A stretch of 64,000 bases of DNA, from the NCBI GenBank assembly GCA_034436755.1, contig DAOTVB010000152.1, forward strand, positions 4,159 to 68,158. The letters are read 5' to 3'. The position numbers and the translations under genes were made by a program. The notes beneath the pieces are model-generated. The model worked only from the letters and a program-made list of their open reading frames with translations, ran no database searches and had not been told where the DNA came from. How positions within the stretch are numbered: position 1 is the first letter of the stretch; each line of letters begins with the position of its first letter. Positions 7,465 to 15,911 of the stretch are shown piece after piece. Source of the DNA: CAKZQX01 sp034436755. Its GTDB lineage: Bacteria; Chloroflexota; Chloroflexia; Chloroflexales; Chloroflexaceae.

Positions 7465-8295
7465 ATGGACGAAGTGCTGCATGCGCGCCAGGTGACCAAG
7501 CGTTTTGGCGGGTTGACGGCGATTAAGAATCTTGATGTCCAGGTGCGCCCTCGCTCAATCCACAGTGTGATTGGGCCAAACGGGGCGGGCAAAACCAGCT
7601 TCTTTAATTGTATCACCGGTTTTTATACGCCCGAAGAGGGTGAGATTACCTTTCTGGGCCGGCCAATCCGTGGGCTGCGCCTCGATCAGATTGCCCGCCT
7701 GGGGATCGCCCGGACCTATCAGAATATTCGGCTGTTTAGCAATCTGACCACGCTGGAGAATGTGTTGATCGGCATGCATCCGCATCTGCACACCACGCCG
7801 TTTGATGCTCTGCTACGCACGCCGCGCTACCGGCGGGAAGAGCGCGAAGCCGAGCAAGAGGCGCAGCGATTGCTGGAGTTTGTGGGGATGCATGGGAAGG
7901 AGTTTGCGGTGGCGCGTAACCTGGCGTATGGCGATCAGCGTCGCCTGGAGATTGCGCGCGCCCTGGCACTACGTCCGCGCCTGCTCCTGCTGGATGAGCC
8001 GACAGCCGGGATGAACCCGCGCGAAACGGAAAATATGATCACCCTGACGCGGCGATTGCGCGATGAACTGGGGATTACGTTGCTGCTGATTGAGCATGAT
8101 ATGCGTGTGGTGATGACGATCTCCGATGAGATTACCGTGCTGGATTTCGGCGAGAAGATTGCCGAGGGCCGCCCGAAGGAGATTCGCGCCGATCCACGCG
8201 TGATTGAGGCCTACCTGGGCAGCGCGGCGGTTGAGGGGCATGATCGCCCACCGCCGACGGGGAATGGAACTGCGTCGGCCGCGCCAACCACCTGA
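7465..8295 (+). CDS. livG: branched-chain amino acid ABC transporter ATPase LivG (system 1)
   Basis: 276 residues. Walker A GPNGAGKT is at about 37-44, with the LivG-specific FFNCITGFY after it. The signature region is NLAYGDQRRLEIARAL (a LivG-type degenerate LSGGQ), Walker B with catalytic Glu is LLLLDEPTAGMNP (about 171-183), and the H-loop is LIEHDMRVV. The C-terminal VIEAYLGS is characteristic of the LivG/UrtD branch. It powers the permease pair just upstream as a heterodimer with LivF. A copy of the palindromic repeat family separates it from livF, so expression of the two ATPases may be unequal. Confidence 0.93.
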   Translation: MDEVLHARQVTKRFGGLTAIKNLDVQVRPRSIHSVIGPNGAGKTSFFNCITGFYTPEEGEITFLGRPIRGLRLDQIARLGIARTYQNIRLFSNLTTLENVLIGMHPHLHTTPFDALLRTPRYRREEREAEQEAQRLLEFVGMHGKEFAVARNLAYGDQRRLEIARALALRPRLLLLDEPTAGMNPRETENMITLTRRLRDELGITLLLIEHDMRVVMTISDEITVLDFGEKIAEGRPKEIRADPRVIEAYLGSAAVEGHDRPPPTGNGTASAAPTT

Positions 8296-8296
8296 G

Positions 8297-8391
8297 TATG
8301 GTACTTTTCTTTTTCACGGAAATTTTGCACTTTGTGCAAAGTTTCCGTGAAAAAAATGTCCCACTCCACTCTGCCGGAGGTACAAGGCATC
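8297..8391. repeat. palindromic repeat family 1, core copy between livG and livF
   Basis: Central hairpin TTTTTCACGGAAA.TTTGCAC / GTGCAAA.TTTCCGTGAAAAAA (about 8310-8356) with inner flanks GGTACTTTTC on the left and CTCTGCCGGAGGTAC on the right. The outer arms are lost. Because it ends in an A/T run on both sides it could also work as a bidirectional terminator within the operon. The 178-bp livG-livF gap holds nothing else I can support. Confidence 0.65.
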
Positions 8392-8473
8392 TGTTTGCGG
8401 AAGACCGCGTATATTCTGTTATATGACCTCTGCTTGATGTTGCTCTATTCAAAGAAGAACCGGATACCTGATT

Positions 8474-9193
8474 ATGTCAATACTTTCACTCAACAATATT
8501 CATACCTTTTATGGTCAGATCCAGGCGTTGCGGGGCATCTCGCTGACCGTAAACGAGGGCGAGATTGTCACGCTGATCGGCACCAACGGCGCCGGGAAGA
8601 CGACCACGCTCAACACCATCAGCGGTTTGCGCCAGCCGCGCACGGGCGAGATTCTGTTTAAAGGGCAGCGGATCGATAACCTCCCGGTGCATGAAGTCAC
8701 CCGGCGCGGGATTGTGCAGTCGCCCGAGGGGCGCAAGATCTTTGGGCGTATGTCGGTGCGCGAGAATCTGGAGATGGGTGCTTTTGTCTTCTCGCAACGT
8801 GACGCTGCCGCTATTCGGCAGGAACTGGATCGGGTGTTGACGCTGTTTCCCCGTCTGCACGAGCGGCTGGGGCAGCCAGGGGGTACGCTCTCTGGCGGCG
8901 AGCAGCAGATGCTGGCGATTGGCCGGGCAATGATGGCGCGACCACGGGTGTTGCTCCTCGATGAGCCGAGCATGGGACTGGCTCCGGTCCTGGTTGATCA
9001 GATCTTCAATATTATTAAAGAAATTAACACGCAGGGTACCACGATCCTCCTGGTGGAGCAGAACGCATTAATGGCGCTGGGTATTGCCCATCGTGGCTAT
9101 GTGCTCCAGTCGGGGAGTATCGTGCTCGAAGATACCGCCCAGAATCTCCAGGAAAATGAGATGGTGCGCAAGGCGTACCTGGGCGTTGATTAG
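8474..9193 (+). CDS. livF: branched-chain amino acid ABC transporter ATPase LivF (system 1)
   Basis: 239 residues, standard LivF length. Begins with the LivF hallmark NIHTFYGQIQALRGISL. Walker A GTNGAGKT is at about 36-43, QSPEGRKIFGRMSVRENLEMG is the Q-loop region, GGTLSGGEQQMLAIGRAMM is a canonical signature, LLLDEPSMGLAP is Walker B, and LLVEQNALMALGIAHRGYVLQSG (key residues VEQNA) is the H-loop region. The C-terminal RKAYLGVD is typical. It is the second ATPase of the first system and has a paralogue closing the second operon (ending QKAYLGVD). Confidence 0.93.
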   Translation: MSILSLNNIHTFYGQIQALRGISLTVNEGEIVTLIGTNGAGKTTTLNTISGLRQPRTGEILFKGQRIDNLPVHEVTRRGIVQSPEGRKIFGRMSVRENLEMGAFVFSQRDAAAIRQELDRVLTLFPRLHERLGQPGGTLSGGEQQMLAIGRAMMARPRVLLLDEPSMGLAPVLVDQIFNIIKEINTQGTTILLVEQNALMALGIAHRGYVLQSGSIVLEDTAQNLQENEMVRKAYLGVD

Positions 9194-9342
9194 CATCTAT
9201 GTTTGATAAACCGATAAGGGGGTGATGACCGCCGGCAAGGACATTTGAGCCGTATCAGGCCATGGGTGCCTGAACGTGCAGACAGAAGGTTGGCAACCCG
9301 GTATGTCTTGCAGCCAAGCACAAGTGAAAGGAGCTTTCGGGA
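9194..9342 (+). promoter_or_regulatory. leader of second liv operon with shared GGGGGTGAT / CGTATCAGG motifs
   Basis: 149 bp. GGGGGTGAT (from 9218) and CGTATCAGG (from 9251) repeat the two words found upstream of the first binding protein. The RBS GAAAGGAG is at about 9327-9334. No strong promoter is evident, so transcription could continue from the first operon or begin here. Confidence 0.3.
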
Positions 9343-10770
9343 ATGAAGCGACTATCTGGTCTTATGACACTCCTGGTGATCCTGACCGTAATGCTGGCCG
9401 CCTGCGGTGGTGGTCCCGCCGCACCGGCCGAAGAACCAACAGAAACAACAACGTCAGAAGAGGCGACGCCGGAAGACGAGATGACGGAGGAAGAGGCGAC
9501 GCCGGAAGACGAGATGATGGAGGAAGAAACTCCGGAGGAAGCCGGAGCCGCGGGTGAGTTTGAAGGCACGATCAAGATTGCCACCCAGAGCCCGCTCTCC
9601 GGCCCACAGGCCGCCATCGGTATCGGTATCAGCAATGCCGCCGAACTGGGGGTTGAGCAACTGGCCGGGCCGTTGGAGGAGATGGGCTTTACGGTTGAGT
9701 TGGAGCCGTTTGATGACCAGGCCCAGCCGGAGGTCGGTTCGGCGAATGCCAACAGCATCATCTCCGATCCGGATATCCTCTGCGTGGATGGGCACTACAA
9801 CTCGGGTGTGGCGCTGGCGGCCCTGCCGACCTACGAGAGCGCCAACCTGGCGATGGTCTCACCGGCCAATACCAACCCGGCCATCACCGAGGACTTCCCC
9901 AATGCCTTCCGCATCGTTGGTCGTGATGACCTGCAGGGGCCAATTGGCGCGCAGTTTGCCGACGAGGGTCTGAATGCAGAAACATTCTTTATTGTTCACG
10001 ACCAGACCGACTATGGTCAGGGCATTGCCGAGTTCTTCCGTCAGGAAGCCGAGAGCCGCGGTATGACCGAACTGGGATTTGAGGGCACCCAGGAAACCTC
10101 GGTGTTTGACTCGATCCTGACGCCGATCCAGGCGCAAACACCCGATGTTATCTATTTCGCCGGCATCTTTAGCCAGGCCGGGCCATTCTTTTCCCAGGCC
10201 CGCGACCGGGGCATTCAGGCCGAGTTTATGGGACCGGACGGGTTGGATAACTCGGAGTTGGCCGAACTGGGTGGCGAAGCGGTCGCAGGAATGCACTACA
10301 CCTCGGTGGCGGCTCCGGTGAGCCAGTTCCCCGATGCGGCGCAGTTTGCCCAGGACTATGAGGCCGAGTATGGTGAATCGGCCCCGCCGTTCTCGGCTCA
10401 GGCCTATGATGTGGTCGGCATCTGCGTGGAGGCGATTGCCAACGCCGCCGAGACCGCCGGCGGCAAGCCCAGCCGTGAGCAGGTGGTTGAGGCGTTGCGC
10501 GATCTGGAGTCCTACGAGGGTATTACCGGAACCTACACCTTCGATGAGGATGGCGACCCGGACCCGGCGACCTACTACGTGCTGCAGGTCAATGTGGAAG
10601 ACTGGAACGCCAACGAAGTCGCCTCACGCATCGAAAGCTCCCCACCTCCGGAAGAGGGCACTGAAGAAGGCGACACTGAGATGATGGAGGAAGAGGTGAC
10701 GCCGGAAGAGGAGATGATGGAAGAGGGCGGTGAGATGACCGAAGAGGAAACGCAAGAAGCCGGTCCTTAG
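9343..10770 (+). CDS. livK: branched-chain amino acid ABC transporter, substrate-binding lipoprotein with acidic tail (system 2)
   Basis: 475 residues. Lipoprotein signal MKRLSGLMTLLVILTVM with lipobox LAAC (Cys about 24), nearly identical to that of system 1. The linker (about 33-70) is an 11-residue tandem repeat, EEATPEDEMTE twice. The type I periplasmic-binding core (about 75-425) shows LSGPQAAIGIG, DPDILCVDGHYNSGV, NTNPAITEDFPNAFR, FFIVHDQTDYGQG and AYDVVGICVEAI. Unusually, after the fold ends the last ~45 residues are a second Glu/Met-rich low-complexity tail (EEEVTPEEEMMEEGG) that echoes the N-terminal linker; system 1 lacks it. A surface tether or copied linker is possible, with no known role. 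Confidence 0.9.
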   Translation: MKRLSGLMTLLVILTVMLAACGGGPAAPAEEPTETTTSEEATPEDEMTEEEATPEDEMMEEETPEEAGAAGEFEGTIKIATQSPLSGPQAAIGIGISNAAELGVEQLAGPLEEMGFTVELEPFDDQAQPEVGSANANSIISDPDILCVDGHYNSGVALAALPTYESANLAMVSPANTNPAITEDFPNAFRIVGRDDLQGPIGAQFADEGLNAETFFIVHDQTDYGQGIAEFFRQEAESRGMTELGFEGTQETSVFDSILTPIQAQTPDVIYFAGIFSQAGPFFSQARDRGIQAEFMGPDGLDNSELAELGGEAVAGMHYTSVAAPVSQFPDAAQFAQDYEAEYGESAPPFSAQAYDVVGICVEAIANAAETAGGKPSREQVVEALRDLESYEGITGTYTFDEDGDPDPATYYVLQVNVEDWNANEVASRIESSPPPEEGTEEGDTEMMEEEVTPEEEMMEEGGEMTEEETQEAGP

Positions 10771-10860
10771 TGAGGATTGCACTGCGCGCGGCAGATCCGG
10801 CACATAGATTCCTTGCGGTGCCCGGCAGTGTAGCGTGAAGTTTGCGCACATAGTCCTGGT

Positions 10861-11222
10861 TACGGGAGTCCCGGCTGCAGCCGGTTGGATAGCGTCACTC
10901 AGGTGGGGCATGTTTTGGTAGGGACGCTTCTGCGCATCCGTCACCCCACCTGATGTGGGCAGCCTCGCGGCCGCGTGCAAGCCCGGCCCAGTTGATGAAG
11001 GTTGAATTTTTATCTGGATATCCATGATCTGGAGTCCCGGCTTCAGCCGGATCAGGCTTTTTGGGCAGTATACAGCTTCCCCGGCAGTCATTCACCGGCT
11101 AAAGCCGGGACTTCTGGACATTGCATATCCGGACTGTGCAGTCATTCACCGGCTAAAGCCAGGACTCCTGGACATTGCACATCCGGACTGTTTTCGCAAA
11201 GTTCATAAGCCGGGATTTCAGA
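10861..11222. repeat. REP/BIME-like repeat family 3 cluster
   Basis: Contains GGAGTCCCGGCTGCAGCCGG (10866), an inverted outer arm ATGAAGGTTGAATTTTTATC (from about 10994), GGAGTCCCGGCTTCAGCCGG (from 11031), two copies of CACCGGCTAAAGCC(G/A)GGAC (from about 11092 and 11147), each followed by GGACATTGCA(T/C)ATCCGGACTG, and a closing GTTCATAAGCCGGGA. These are paired palindromes like enterobacterial BIMEs. The 10771-11478 gap otherwise has no gene. Confidence 0.8.
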
Positions 11223-11348
11223 TTACTTTGCTGCCCGGGTTGATTGTTCAACTTCATAAAACGCCAGGCACCGATAGCAGCAAAGCTTTGGGCCACGTAT
11301 GCCCGCAAACACCTGGTTTGAGCGCCGAGTAAGTGCGTCCTGATGAAA

Positions 11349-11450
11349 TATAGCAATCCTAAATTGGTTGTAAACTTCTCCATGTCCTGCTTGGCATTAG
11401 GAGGCGTTTGAGCAAAAGCCAGGGTTTACAACTCCGTTAGGACTGCTATA
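11349..11450. mobile_element. TATAGCA-type miniature element, copy 2
   Basis: 102 bp with ~27-bp terminal inverted repeats: TATAGCAATCCTAAATTGG...TTGTAAAC at the left and GTTTACAA...TAGGACTGCTATA at the right. Both ends are flanked by GAAA, a possible 4-bp target duplication. No coding capacity. Same family as the element near base 1064. It lies 28 bp upstream of the second livH start. Confidence 0.65.
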
Positions 11451-11478
11451 GAAATATAAAGGAAGAACAGGCGATACT

Positions 11479-12657
11479 ATGGCTGTTGGAGTCGATGCCG
11501 ATGAGAAAATTAAGGTGCGGCGGTCATTCGGGATGATCCTGAAAGAGGTCTTCGGCCCGCTGTTGCAGATATTGATTTATATTCTAATCTGTACGGTCTC
11601 CCTGAGTCTATTTGTTGTCCTGGTGGCGTTGCTGCTGCGTGGTACCCGCGAAGATGTTGATCTGCTGCAGTCTACCCTGATTATTCTGCCCCAGGTAGTT
11701 GTGGATGGGCTGGTGCGTGGGTTTCTGTTTGCCACGATTGCCCTGGGCTACACCATGGTCTACGGGGTGCTGGAGTTTATTAATTTTGCCCACGGTGAGA
11801 TCTTTATGGTGGGTGCGTTTGTGGTGGCGGGCTTTGCAGTCGGGTTGGCAAGCCTGGGTTGGCTGGAGGGGTTTCCACCGCTGCTGTTTGTGCTGTTTGC
11901 GGTGCTGCTGGGTATGGCCGTGAGCGGGTTGCTGGCAATGGCGACCGAACGGCTGGCCTATCGTCCAGTACGCGGCGCGCCGCGGCTGGTTGCGCTGATT
12001 TCGGCCATCGGGGCCTCGCTCTTTCTGCAAGATTTTATGCGCATGATTGCGCTGGCAACCGGACTGGGCTTTAATGTGCGTGTGCAAACCCCGGATTTTG
12101 GCGATCCACTACAAATTGCCGAGATACCGATTGTTGGTGAGCGCCTGGCGGTTGTGAGCATCGACAGTCGCGCGCTGATCTTTATTGTCTCGGCGACCAT
12201 TATGCTGATCGGGCTGAACTACCTGGTGAACGTGACCAAACTGGGCAAGGCGATTCGGGCGGTTGCGCAGGATCGGCCCACCGCCAGCCTGATGGGGATC
12301 AATGTCAACCGGATTATTGCGCTAACCTTTCTTATCGGTGGCGCATTGGGCGGCGCGGCGGGGGTGCTGTTTGGCATCCGCTTCGGTACGATTAACCCCT
12401 ACATCGGCTTCCTGCCGGGTTTGAAGGCCTTTACCGCCGCCGTGCTGGGTGGGATTGGCAATATTACCGGCGCAATGGTTGGCGGGATTGTCCTGGGTTT
12501 CCTGGAGGCATTTGTTGCGTCCTACCTCTCGCTCTTCACCGAGGGCGCATTTGCCGGGGCGAACTATGCCGATATTGCCGCGTTTAGCATTTTGATCTTT
12601 ATCCTGATCTTCCGCCCGTCCGGTCTGCTGGGCGAAGCAACAACGCAGAAGGTGTAA
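11479..12657 (+). CDS. livH: branched-chain amino acid ABC transporter permease LivH-type (system 2)
   Basis: 392 residues, about 40 longer than the system 1 LivH. It starts at an ATG 13 bp after AAGGAAGA. A charged N-terminus (DADEKIKVRRS) precedes a first helix (about 30-55). The LivH core shows GFLFATIALGYTMVYGVLEF, INFAHGEIFMVGAF, ERLAYRPVRGAPRLVALISA, KLGKAIRAVAQDRPTASLMG and AVLGGIGNITGAMVGG. It is separated from its binding-protein gene by ~700 bp of repeats, so independent transcription is plausible, although no clear promoter was found. It forms the pore with the LivM 5 bp downstream. Confidence 0.92.
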   Translation: MAVGVDADEKIKVRRSFGMILKEVFGPLLQILIYILICTVSLSLFVVLVALLLRGTREDVDLLQSTLIILPQVVVDGLVRGFLFATIALGYTMVYGVLEFINFAHGEIFMVGAFVVAGFAVGLASLGWLEGFPPLLFVLFAVLLGMAVSGLLAMATERLAYRPVRGAPRLVALISAIGASLFLQDFMRMIALATGLGFNVRVQTPDFGDPLQIAEIPIVGERLAVVSIDSRALIFIVSATIMLIGLNYLVNVTKLGKAIRAVAQDRPTASLMGINVNRIIALTFLIGGALGGAAGVLFGIRFGTINPYIGFLPGLKAFTAAVLGGIGNITGAMVGGIVLGFLEAFVASYLSLFTEGAFAGANYADIAAFSILIFILIFRPSGLLGEATTQKV

Positions 12658-12662
12658 CCGCT

Positions 12663-14036
12663 ATGGCAAGCACAGATACACAGCCAGGGGGCCCGGAAAA
12701 TCTCCTGAGTATGCTCCGGGCCGAGGCGGGGCGCGGGGTTGTTCCCTATCTGCTGGTGACGGCCTATGCCCTGATTGTCACAACGCTACTGCTGCTCGAT
12801 CCGGCAATCAGTCTGCGCACCGATATCCTGTTTGTCCTGTTCCTGGGCGTTATGCTGACACTGTACAAGGTACCGCTGGCAGCCGTCTACAAGCTGGTGA
12901 TGGCAATCGCCCTGCTCGGTGTGGCAATGCCCTACTTCGGCACGCTCAATCCCTTCTACATGGATGTGGTGACGCAGGTCGGCATGTTTGTGGTGCTGGC
13001 GCTGGGCCTGAATATTGTCGTCGGTATGGCCGGTCTACTGGATCTGGGGTATATTGCCTTTTATGCAGTTGGCGCGTATCTCTGGGCGATTTTTAGTACG
13101 GATCAGGCTGCGAATATCATCCCCTGGTTGGCGGAATCCTTTCCGCTGTCACCGGAGTGGTTCTTTATTTTCCTCTTCCTGGGGTTGATCGTTGGCGGTT
13201 TCACCGGGGTGCTGCTCGGGTTGCCGGTCTTGCGGCTGCGGGGTGACTACCTGGCAATCGTGACGCTGGGCTTTGGCGAGGTGATTCGCGTGCTGGCGAC
13301 CAACCTGGATCGTCCGGTCAATATCACCAACGGCGCACAGGGCATCAAGTCGATTGGCCGACCGCCGCTCTTTTTTGAGCCCTGGGTGCAGGCACTCGGG
13401 GTGCCGCTGGACCGCGGCCAGCTCTACCAACTCTACTTCTATTTTCTGGTGCTGGTGGTGGTGGTGGTAATGATTGTGGTGGTCTACCGGCTGAACAACT
13501 CGCGCATCGGGCGGGCCTGGGCCTCGATCCGCGAGGACGAAACCGCCGCGATTGCGATGGGCGTGCCGCTGGTGCGCATGAAGCTGCTGGCGTTTGCCGT
13601 CGGCGCATCGTTTGCCGGGACGATGGGCGTGATTTTTGCGTCCAAGCAGTTGTTTATCAACCCGCCTACCTTTGACCTGATCCGCTCGATCAACATCCTG
13701 GCAATGGTCATCCTGGGCGGGATGGGCAGTATTCCGGGGGCCATCCTGGGGGCTACGCTGGTGACGCTGCTTAACTTGCAGTTGCTGCCCCGGGTGGCGC
13801 GTGAGTTGAGCGTGCTGGATGTGCCCGCCTGGCTGGACCCGACGCAGTACCAGCGGATGCTCTTCGGGATGCTCTTGATCCTGATGACCGTGTTTCGCCC
13901 GGAGGGATTGCTGCCGGAGGATCGCCGCCGCCAGGAGTTGCACGGGCAGGAGGAGTCGGCCATGCCCGATACCCTGCTGGAGTCCGAACAGCAGCAGGCC
14001 GATGTAACCGAACCCGATGTAGATATACAAACGTGA
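12663..14036 (+). CDS. livM: branched-chain amino acid ABC transporter permease LivM-type (system 2)
   Basis: 457 residues. The N-terminal ~105 residues hold three hydrophobic segments. The LivM core then shows LALGLNIVVGMAGLLDLGY, YAVGAYLWAIF, GLPVLRLRGDYLAIVTLGF, GQGIKSI-like sequence (NGAQGIKSIGRP), ASIREDETAAIAMGV and AMVILGGMGSIPGAILGA. A poly-Val/Met stretch near residue 265 (LVVVVVMIVVVY) is a membrane helix. The C-terminal ~35 residues are Glu/Gln-rich and cytoplasmic. The stop overlaps an alternative GTG of the following ATPase gene, indicating tight coupling. Confidence 0.92.
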   Translation: MASTDTQPGGPENLLSMLRAEAGRGVVPYLLVTAYALIVTTLLLLDPAISLRTDILFVLFLGVMLTLYKVPLAAVYKLVMAIALLGVAMPYFGTLNPFYMDVVTQVGMFVVLALGLNIVVGMAGLLDLGYIAFYAVGAYLWAIFSTDQAANIIPWLAESFPLSPEWFFIFLFLGLIVGGFTGVLLGLPVLRLRGDYLAIVTLGFGEVIRVLATNLDRPVNITNGAQGIKSIGRPPLFFEPWVQALGVPLDRGQLYQLYFYFLVLVVVVVMIVVVYRLNNSRIGRAWASIREDETAAIAMGVPLVRMKLLAFAVGASFAGTMGVIFASKQLFINPPTFDLIRSINILAMVILGGMGSIPGAILGATLVTLLNLQLLPRVARELSVLDVPAWLDPTQYQRMLFGMLLILMTVFRPEGLLPEDRRRQELHGQEESAMPDTLLESEQQQADVTEPDVDIQT

Positions 14037-14050
14037 AAGGCCGGAGGGTC

Positions 14051-14902
14051 GTGGCACTACTTGAGGCAAAAAATATTACCAAGCAGTTTGGCGGTCTGGT
14101 GGCGGTCAACGATGTCACGCTGACGATTGAACCGGGCAGCATTATCAGTGTCATTGGGCCAAATGGCGCGGGCAAGACGACATTTTTTAATGTGCTGACC
14201 GGGATTTACAAACCGGACCGGGGCAAGATTATCTTTGATGGGCGTCTTCTCGCCAACCTGCGCCCGGATCAGATCACCGCGCGGGGAATCTGCCGCACCT
14301 TCCAGAATATTCGGCTGTTCCACAACATGACCGTCCTGGAGAATGTGCTGGTCGGTATGCATAGTCGTATCCGGGCACCATTCTGGTCAATTATTTTACG
14401 CACACCCCGTATGAAGCAGGAGGAGCGCGAGGCGATTGAGCGAGCGCGGCATCTGCTGGCGTTTGTTAATCTTGACAACAAGCGTGATGACCTGGCAAAA
14501 AATCTGCCCTACGGCGATCAGCGGCGGCTTGAAATCGCGCGGGCACTCGGCGCAAATCCCAAGATGATCCTGCTGGACGAGCCAACGGCGGGTATGAATC
14601 CGCAGGAAACGGCGTCCGCGACAAAACTTATTCGGAACGTGCGCGATGAGTTGGGCGTCACGGTGGTGTTGATTGAGCATGATATGCGGGTAGTGATGAG
14701 CATCTCCGAACGTATCTCGGTCATTGACTATGGGACAAAAATTGCCGAAGGTGGGCCAGACGAGATCCGCGCCAACCCACGCGTGATCGAGGCCTATCTG
14801 GGCAAAGGTGCCGCCGACGGCGCAAAGCCGGCAACACCGGCCCACCCGCCCGAACCACCCGCCGAGATCAGCCGGCCCGACCCGGAATTCCGCAGCCAGT
14901 AA
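14051..14902 (+). CDS. livG: branched-chain amino acid ABC transporter ATPase LivG (system 2)
   Basis: 283 residues from the GTG preceded by GCCGGAGGG; a GTG 18 bp upstream overlapping the livM stop is the alternative. Walker A GPNGAGKT is at about 36-43, FFNVLTGIY follows, the signature is NLPYGDQRRLEIARAL, Walker B is ILLDEPTAGMNPQ, and the H-loop is LIEHDMRVV. The LivG-type VIEAYLGKG is followed by a Pro/Ala-rich tail (PATPAHPPEPPAE). A 7-bp tandem repeat array begins 7 bp after its stop. Confidence 0.93.
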   Translation: MALLEAKNITKQFGGLVAVNDVTLTIEPGSIISVIGPNGAGKTTFFNVLTGIYKPDRGKIIFDGRLLANLRPDQITARGICRTFQNIRLFHNMTVLENVLVGMHSRIRAPFWSIILRTPRMKQEEREAIERARHLLAFVNLDNKRDDLAKNLPYGDQRRLEIARALGANPKMILLDEPTAGMNPQETASATKLIRNVRDELGVTVVLIEHDMRVVMSISERISVIDYGTKIAEGGPDEIRANPRVIEAYLGKGAADGAKPATPAHPPEPPAEISRPDPEFRSQ

Positions 14903-14909
14903 TGTATAC

Positions 14910-15122
14910 GGGTTAGGGGTTAGGGGTTAGGGGTTAGGGGCAATACCTTTCAAATACGGCCGGATTAGCTCGCGCAAAGGCGCAAAGCCGCAACATGTAT
15001 ACAGTTCTTGACACCCTTTGCGGCTTTGCGCCTTTGAAAGGTATTGGAGTTAGGGATTAGGGATTACGAACTACAGACTACGCGATACGGGATACGGGAT
15101 ACGGCCTACGGCCTACAGAATA
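14910..15122. repeat. two heptamer repeat arrays flanking a large inverted repeat
   Basis: Bases 14910-14940 are four copies of GGGGTTA. Next comes an inverted repeat: CAATACCTTTCAAA...GCGCAAAGGCGCAAAGCCGC (about 14941-14992) and its complement GCGGCTTTGCGCCTTTGAAAGGTATTG (about 15020-15046). Bases 15046-15122 then divide exactly into eleven 7-bp units, all ending in TA: GGAGTTA, GGGATTA twice, CGAACTA, CAGACTA, CGCGATA, CGGGATA twice, CGGCCTA twice, CAGAATA. The whole livG-livF gap is filled by this. Confidence 0.9.
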
Positions 15123-15135
15123 TGGAACAACAGCA

Positions 15136-15852
15136 ATGGCCCTGCTTGAGTTAAACAACGTCCATACCTACTATGGGCATATTCACGCCCTGAAAGGCAT
15201 ATCCGTCACCGTCGAACAGGGCGAGATTGTCACCCTGATCGGCTCGAATGGGGCCGGGAAGAGTACCACGTTGCGCACCATCTCCGGCCTGTTGATGCCG
15301 CGCCACGGACAGGTCATGCTGGCCGGCAAGCGCATCGACCGCGTCCCGCCGCATGACATTGTCCATATGGGCATCTCCCAGTCGCCCGAGGGTCGGCGGA
15401 TCTTCCCCAACCTGTCGGTGATGGAGAACCTGGAACTGGGAGCCTACATCCATAGCGCTTACAGCCTGGAGTTTGAGGATGATCTGGATCGTGTGCTGAC
15501 GATGTTTCCCCGCCTGCGCGAGCGCATCCGCCAGAAGGGTGGTACGCTCTCCGGCGGTGAGCAGCAGATGCTGGCAATTGGGCGGGCTTTGATGTCCCGG
15601 CCGCGGGTGCTGCTGCTCGACGAGCCGAGTATGGGCCTTGCGCCGGTCATCGTTGAGCAGATTTTCGAGATTATCCAGGATATCAACCGGCAGGGGACAA
15701 CCATTCTGCTGGTGGAGCAGAACGCCCTGATGTCATTGAGCATTGCGCATCGCGGCTATGTGCTCCAGTCCGGCGAGATCGTCCTCGAAGACTCCGCCCG
15801 CAACCTGCAAGAAAACGAAACCGTCCAGAAAGCCTATCTAGGCGTGGATTAG
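15136..15852 (+). CDS. livF: branched-chain amino acid ABC transporter ATPase LivF (system 2)
   Basis: 238 residues. NVHTYYGHIHALKGISVTV opens the LivF fold. Walker A GSNGAGKS is at about 36-43, SQSPEGRRIFPNLSVMENL is the Q-loop region, GGTLSGGEQQMLAIGRALM is the signature, LLLDEPSMGLAP is Walker B, and LLVEQNALMSLSIAHRG contains the H-loop. The upstream region is unusually repetitive, ending with heptamers 13 bp from the start; no good Shine-Dalgarno is visible (GGAACAACAGCA only), so translation may be inefficient. It completes the second transporter. Confidence 0.93.
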   Translation: MALLELNNVHTYYGHIHALKGISVTVEQGEIVTLIGSNGAGKSTTLRTISGLLMPRHGQVMLAGKRIDRVPPHDIVHMGISQSPEGRRIFPNLSVMENLELGAYIHSAYSLEFEDDLDRVLTMFPRLRERIRQKGGTLSGGEQQMLAIGRALMSRPRVLLLDEPSMGLAPVIVEQIFEIIQDINRQGTTILLVEQNALMSLSIAHRGYVLQSGEIVLEDSARNLQENETVQKAYLGVD

Positions 15853-15860
15853 CAGAACCG

Positions 15861-15911
15861 CGAACTTGAGAACTGAGAACCGGTTCTGAGTTCTCGGTTC
15901 TCAGTTCTTGA
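15861..15911. repeat. heptamer array between convergent stops, also an inverted repeat
   Basis: TGAGAAC twice (15867-15880), then GTTCTGA, GTTCTCG, GTTCTCA, GTTCTTG (15883-15910). The two halves pair (GAACTGAGAACCG with CGGTTCTCAGTTC), so the 59 bp between the livF stop and the convergent murF/alr stop could act as a bidirectional transcription barrier. Confidence 0.75.
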
